Assembly (NCBI GenBank): GCA_009760855.2
Contig: WPIO01000443.1
Span: forward strand, 35,001-45,141
Length of the DNA: 10,141 bases
Source: Cristatella mucedo
Taxonomy: Eukaryota; Bryozoa; Phylactolaemata; Cristatellidae
Direction of reading: 5' to 3'
Shown here: positions 8,276-10,141 of the stretch, in pieces
Layout: each line of letters begins with the position of its first letter
Numbering within the stretch: the stretch's first letter is position 1
Program-made: the position numbers and the translations under genes
The notes under the pieces: generated by a model
Databases searched by the model: none
The model's input: the letters and a program-made list of their open reading frames with translations, nothing else
What the model was told of the DNA's origin: nothing

Positions 8276-8330
8276 TGCGGAGGCGAGTGAAGAGAGAGAG
8301 AGAGAGAGCGAGCGAAGAGAAGGATAAAGA
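8135..8330. repeat. GA-rich purine tract
   Basis: About 195 bp are almost all A and G, with the longest clean GA run around 8232-8254. GATGCGGA occurs at 8195-8202 and again at 8274-8281, about 79 bases apart, hinting at an internal duplication. It has the same character as the tract near position 200 and the opposite strand of the CT tract at 3.7-4.1 kb. Minus-strand Ser-Leu-rich frames here are products of the repeat. Confidence 0.93.
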
Positions 8331-8662
8331 ACTTCACCCTGTGATTTTTCTAACACTCGCATTTTCTCATGATGGGCCATAGGTAGCAAGCTGTGGAAAG
8401 CGTAGAACAAGTGATTTGGTTACATGCCGTGCTAGCTTCTAAAATACTGAAGTTCAAGTAAGCATAATTGCTTGCATTCAACAAAACTATCAACAGCGTG
8501 CATACAACGGGATCAAAAGAACCAGCGCCTCGATGCTTCGATGTGCTGCACATTTTCTCGTACACACGCACGAGTTACACTTGCGAATTTTCGCACGTAC
8601 GTAATTGCGATTTTTAGACGCACGGGATATGCTAGAATTTTAAGATTACGGTACATTGTCTG
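8331..8662. other. Unassigned, no gene seen
   Basis: Short open frames on both strands show no recognisable protein. The stretch adjoins the decayed LINE fragment and may include its unreadable 5' portion. Confidence 0.5.
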
Positions 8663-9144
8663 CCCTTTTTGTCATGCTGCTATGATCCACTGGCAGCATT
8701 CGAACGCCGGCCGCTGACCGCAAGCATTCCTTCCTGATGCCGATCCGACTACGAACAGTTGGTCTGGCTAATGAGGCGCTAGGTGTTCGATCCGTACTTG
8801 GCTCCGGTCAACATCCGGTCCTTATCGTTCGGCGATCGAATCTCATCCGGCAGACCGGTCGCAAGTGAAGCTCCACGAGAGTCCGCTCTCGGCTCATTGC
8901 TGTACTCAATTTCTACAAGCCACCTCCGGGGCAGTGAATCAGGCCCAAGGTTTCAGCTATCGCTCGATCTGCGGACGATACCCAGCTGTGCCTGTCATTC
9001 AAGCGATGCGAATCAGTTGCGGTGACTGACAGACTGAACGCCCGGGTTGAGGATAGCCGGTATTTGATGTCGGCCTTTTGCCCTCAGCTAAGCGAATATA
9101 AAACCGACCTCCTCGTAAGAGCCCTTAGGTTAAGGCTGGAATAA
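8663..9144 (+). pseudogene. Decayed LINE reverse transcriptase fragment with frameshifts
   Basis: Four plus-strand segments in alternating frames line up, in order, with the reverse transcriptase core of CR1/L2-type LINEs. At 8663-8704, YDPLAAFE corresponds to motif A (DLSAAFD type), and the first Asp is kept. At 8716-8784, RLRTVGLANEAL resembles the region just after it. At 8783-8962, FGDRISSGRPV and RESALGSLLYSISTSHL match the box usually written PQGSVLGPLLF. At 8968-9141, SADDTQLCLSF is motif C with both catalytic Asp kept, followed by VTDRLNARVED and a stop at 9142. At least three frame changes plus substitutions make it non-functional. It is more diverged than the 3.0-kb fragment and differs from it where they overlap, so it is likely a different family or an older copy. 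Confidence 0.88.
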
Positions 9145-9640
9145 ATGACTGCACTCTTCTGATGGTGGGATAACTCCCATAACGCGACGTGCTCACTGAG
9201 TGCTCTTAATTTGCGCCCGCTCTAATGACGGTATGAACATTAAAACAAAAGTTTTGTTAGGATAAACTACCCTCACCGCTAATCGCCATTTTCGATCCTT
9301 TGATCTCTGTCAGTTTGATTCTTGAACTCCATTCGACCAAGGACTACTACTGCAGCTGCTGTCTAAAGATCTCCGTGGCTCACTCGTTCTGCGTTGACTG
9401 AATAAATGCCTTGTGAATGCTCAGTATTGGCAGCACTGCTGAAAAAAATCGGTAAAACCTCTACATTTGGTAATGAAACACGGCTCCATTGTTGGTTAAT
9501 GAGTTAGAGTTCAGCGACGTGCCTATTTCGCTTCCTGCTCGCACGATGGCTCTCGGTTGATAAAGCATCAAAATCTTAGCTAATTTAACAGTCTCACTCG
9601 TCCAGCTGGCAGAAAAGCCGCTATGGCCATCACTACCGCT
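9145..9640. other. Unassigned, possibly more LINE 3' remnant
   Basis: Just after the RT stop, GGATAACTCCCATAACGCG near 9168 could be decayed LINE coding sequence, but the match is too weak to assign. Further on I see no gene. AATAAA occurs at about 9141 and 9401 without other poly(A)-site support. Confidence 0.45.
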
Positions 9641-9654
9641 TGCAGTGGGCTCTA

Positions 9655-9735
9655 AAGAAGTGCCTGCTTCAGGACTCGAACCCGCAACCGACCGCGGCTC
9701 GAGTTCTTCGAGCACCAGGTGACCAACGGGTGATG
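9655..9735 (-). mobile_element. tRNA-like SINE head or tRNA pseudogene
   Basis: On the minus strand, GGTTCGAGTCC (complement of 9672-9682) is a perfect B box. TGGTCACCTGG (complement of 9715-9725) is an A-box-like D-arm sequence. They are 32 bases apart, the normal tRNA spacing. Between them GCTCG-AAGAACT-CGAGC forms a perfect 5-bp stem with a 7-base loop, as in an anticodon arm; the central loop triplet is GAA. The loop has A instead of the usual U at position 33, and the putative acceptor arms do not pair well. The T arm is mostly paired. I therefore favour a tRNA-derived SINE head or a tRNA pseudogene over a working tRNA. Confidence 0.5.
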
Positions 9736-9744
9736 AGCAAAACT

Positions 9745-9776
9745 CAACGTCTTCCACAACGTCTGCAACGTCTTCC
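9745..9776. repeat. Short direct repeat CAACGTCTTCC
   Basis: CAACGTCTTCC occurs at 9745-9755 and 9766-9776, with a related CAACGTCTG between. This is a small tandem pattern next to the tRNA-like element on its 5' side (minus strand). It may be a fragment of a minisatellite. Confidence 0.6.
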
Positions 9777-10141
9777 GGTATTAGGGCTCAGCCCACGGCG
9801 CAACGGAACGAAGCGACGAAGGAAAATACTGTGAGTGAGTGTACCGAGTCCCTTGCCAAAATGGTTTATGTCACTTTTGGAAATGTAGAGTGTGCGTGCG
9901 CTCGAAGGATGCTACTTTGAGCTCTCGCTAAACAGGCGGCTGATAAAAGCGCGTGTCCTTCAAAAACAGCCTTTGTCTTCATTTCGGCGTCATTACTATT
10001 GGGCCAAACATGTTCCTAATCCTCTCGTAAAGGTGGGGTGGGGTCGCAATCAACGGAGCGAACTAAAATATAGCCTGTGCCCGCAGTTGATTTTGGCTGA
10101 TCGTTGAATTCCTTTCCATTTAAATGCACCGCATCTGTTTT
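9777..10141. other. Unassigned, no gene seen
   Basis: No coding, RNA or repeat feature is supported up to the end of the window. A GTGAGTGAGTG at about 9831 resembles a splice donor, but no exon can be tied to it. Confidence 0.5.

Noticed and set aside
8087-8410. Minus-strand Ser-Leu-rich open frames over the GA tract
   Set aside because: Same reason: low-complexity translation of a purine tract.
9461-9757. 98-codon minus-strand open frame
   Set aside because: It runs through the tRNA-like element, whose B-box region gives the protein-like SVAGSSPEAGT stretch. The frame is better explained by SINE sequence than by a gene.

Overview
This window looks like nuclear DNA of an animal, and nearly all of it is non-coding. 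It has long GA/CT simple repeats, uninterrupted A tracts, two decayed fragments of LINE (non-LTR retrotransposon) reverse transcriptase, and two tRNA-like SINE heads. There is no operon-like gene packing and no open frame that reads as a conserved host protein. The CpG-dense left part and the GA/CT repeats studded with CG would suit an arthropod (for instance a hymenopteran), but the LINE family also occurs in other invertebrates and in vertebrates, so the lineage is not settled.

Left part (1-2300): a long (GA)n microsatellite near the start is followed by a GC- and CpG-rich block at about 700-2200. That block holds a 9-bp (GGCAGCAGC)n array, CTCF-like motifs, E-boxes and a G-run with quadruplex potential. 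It resembles the promoter or first-exon area of a host gene, but I cannot identify a coding exon in it.

Middle part (2300-4600): two diverged direct copies of a roughly 160-bp unknown repeat (2568-2730 and 3328-3483) bracket a truncated LINE reverse transcriptase fragment (3030-3317). Next come a 66-bp candidate exon with fair splice signals, a CT-rich tract of about 400 bp, and a minus-strand tRNA-like SINE head followed by an A20 tract.

Right part (4600-10141): this is mostly unassigned sequence and more AT-rich between about 5900 and 8100, with two further A-rich tracts. A purine-rich (GA) block at 8135-8330 precedes a second, frameshifted LINE fragment (8663-9144) that keeps recognisable RT motifs A and C. 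A minus-strand tRNA-like element lies near 9655-9735.

The genes do not form a pathway. The readable story is one of retroelement remnants and simple repeats beside a possible CpG-rich regulatory block. I see no convincing new multi-gene system. The best leads are the direct repeat pair around the LINE fragment and the two tRNA-like heads.
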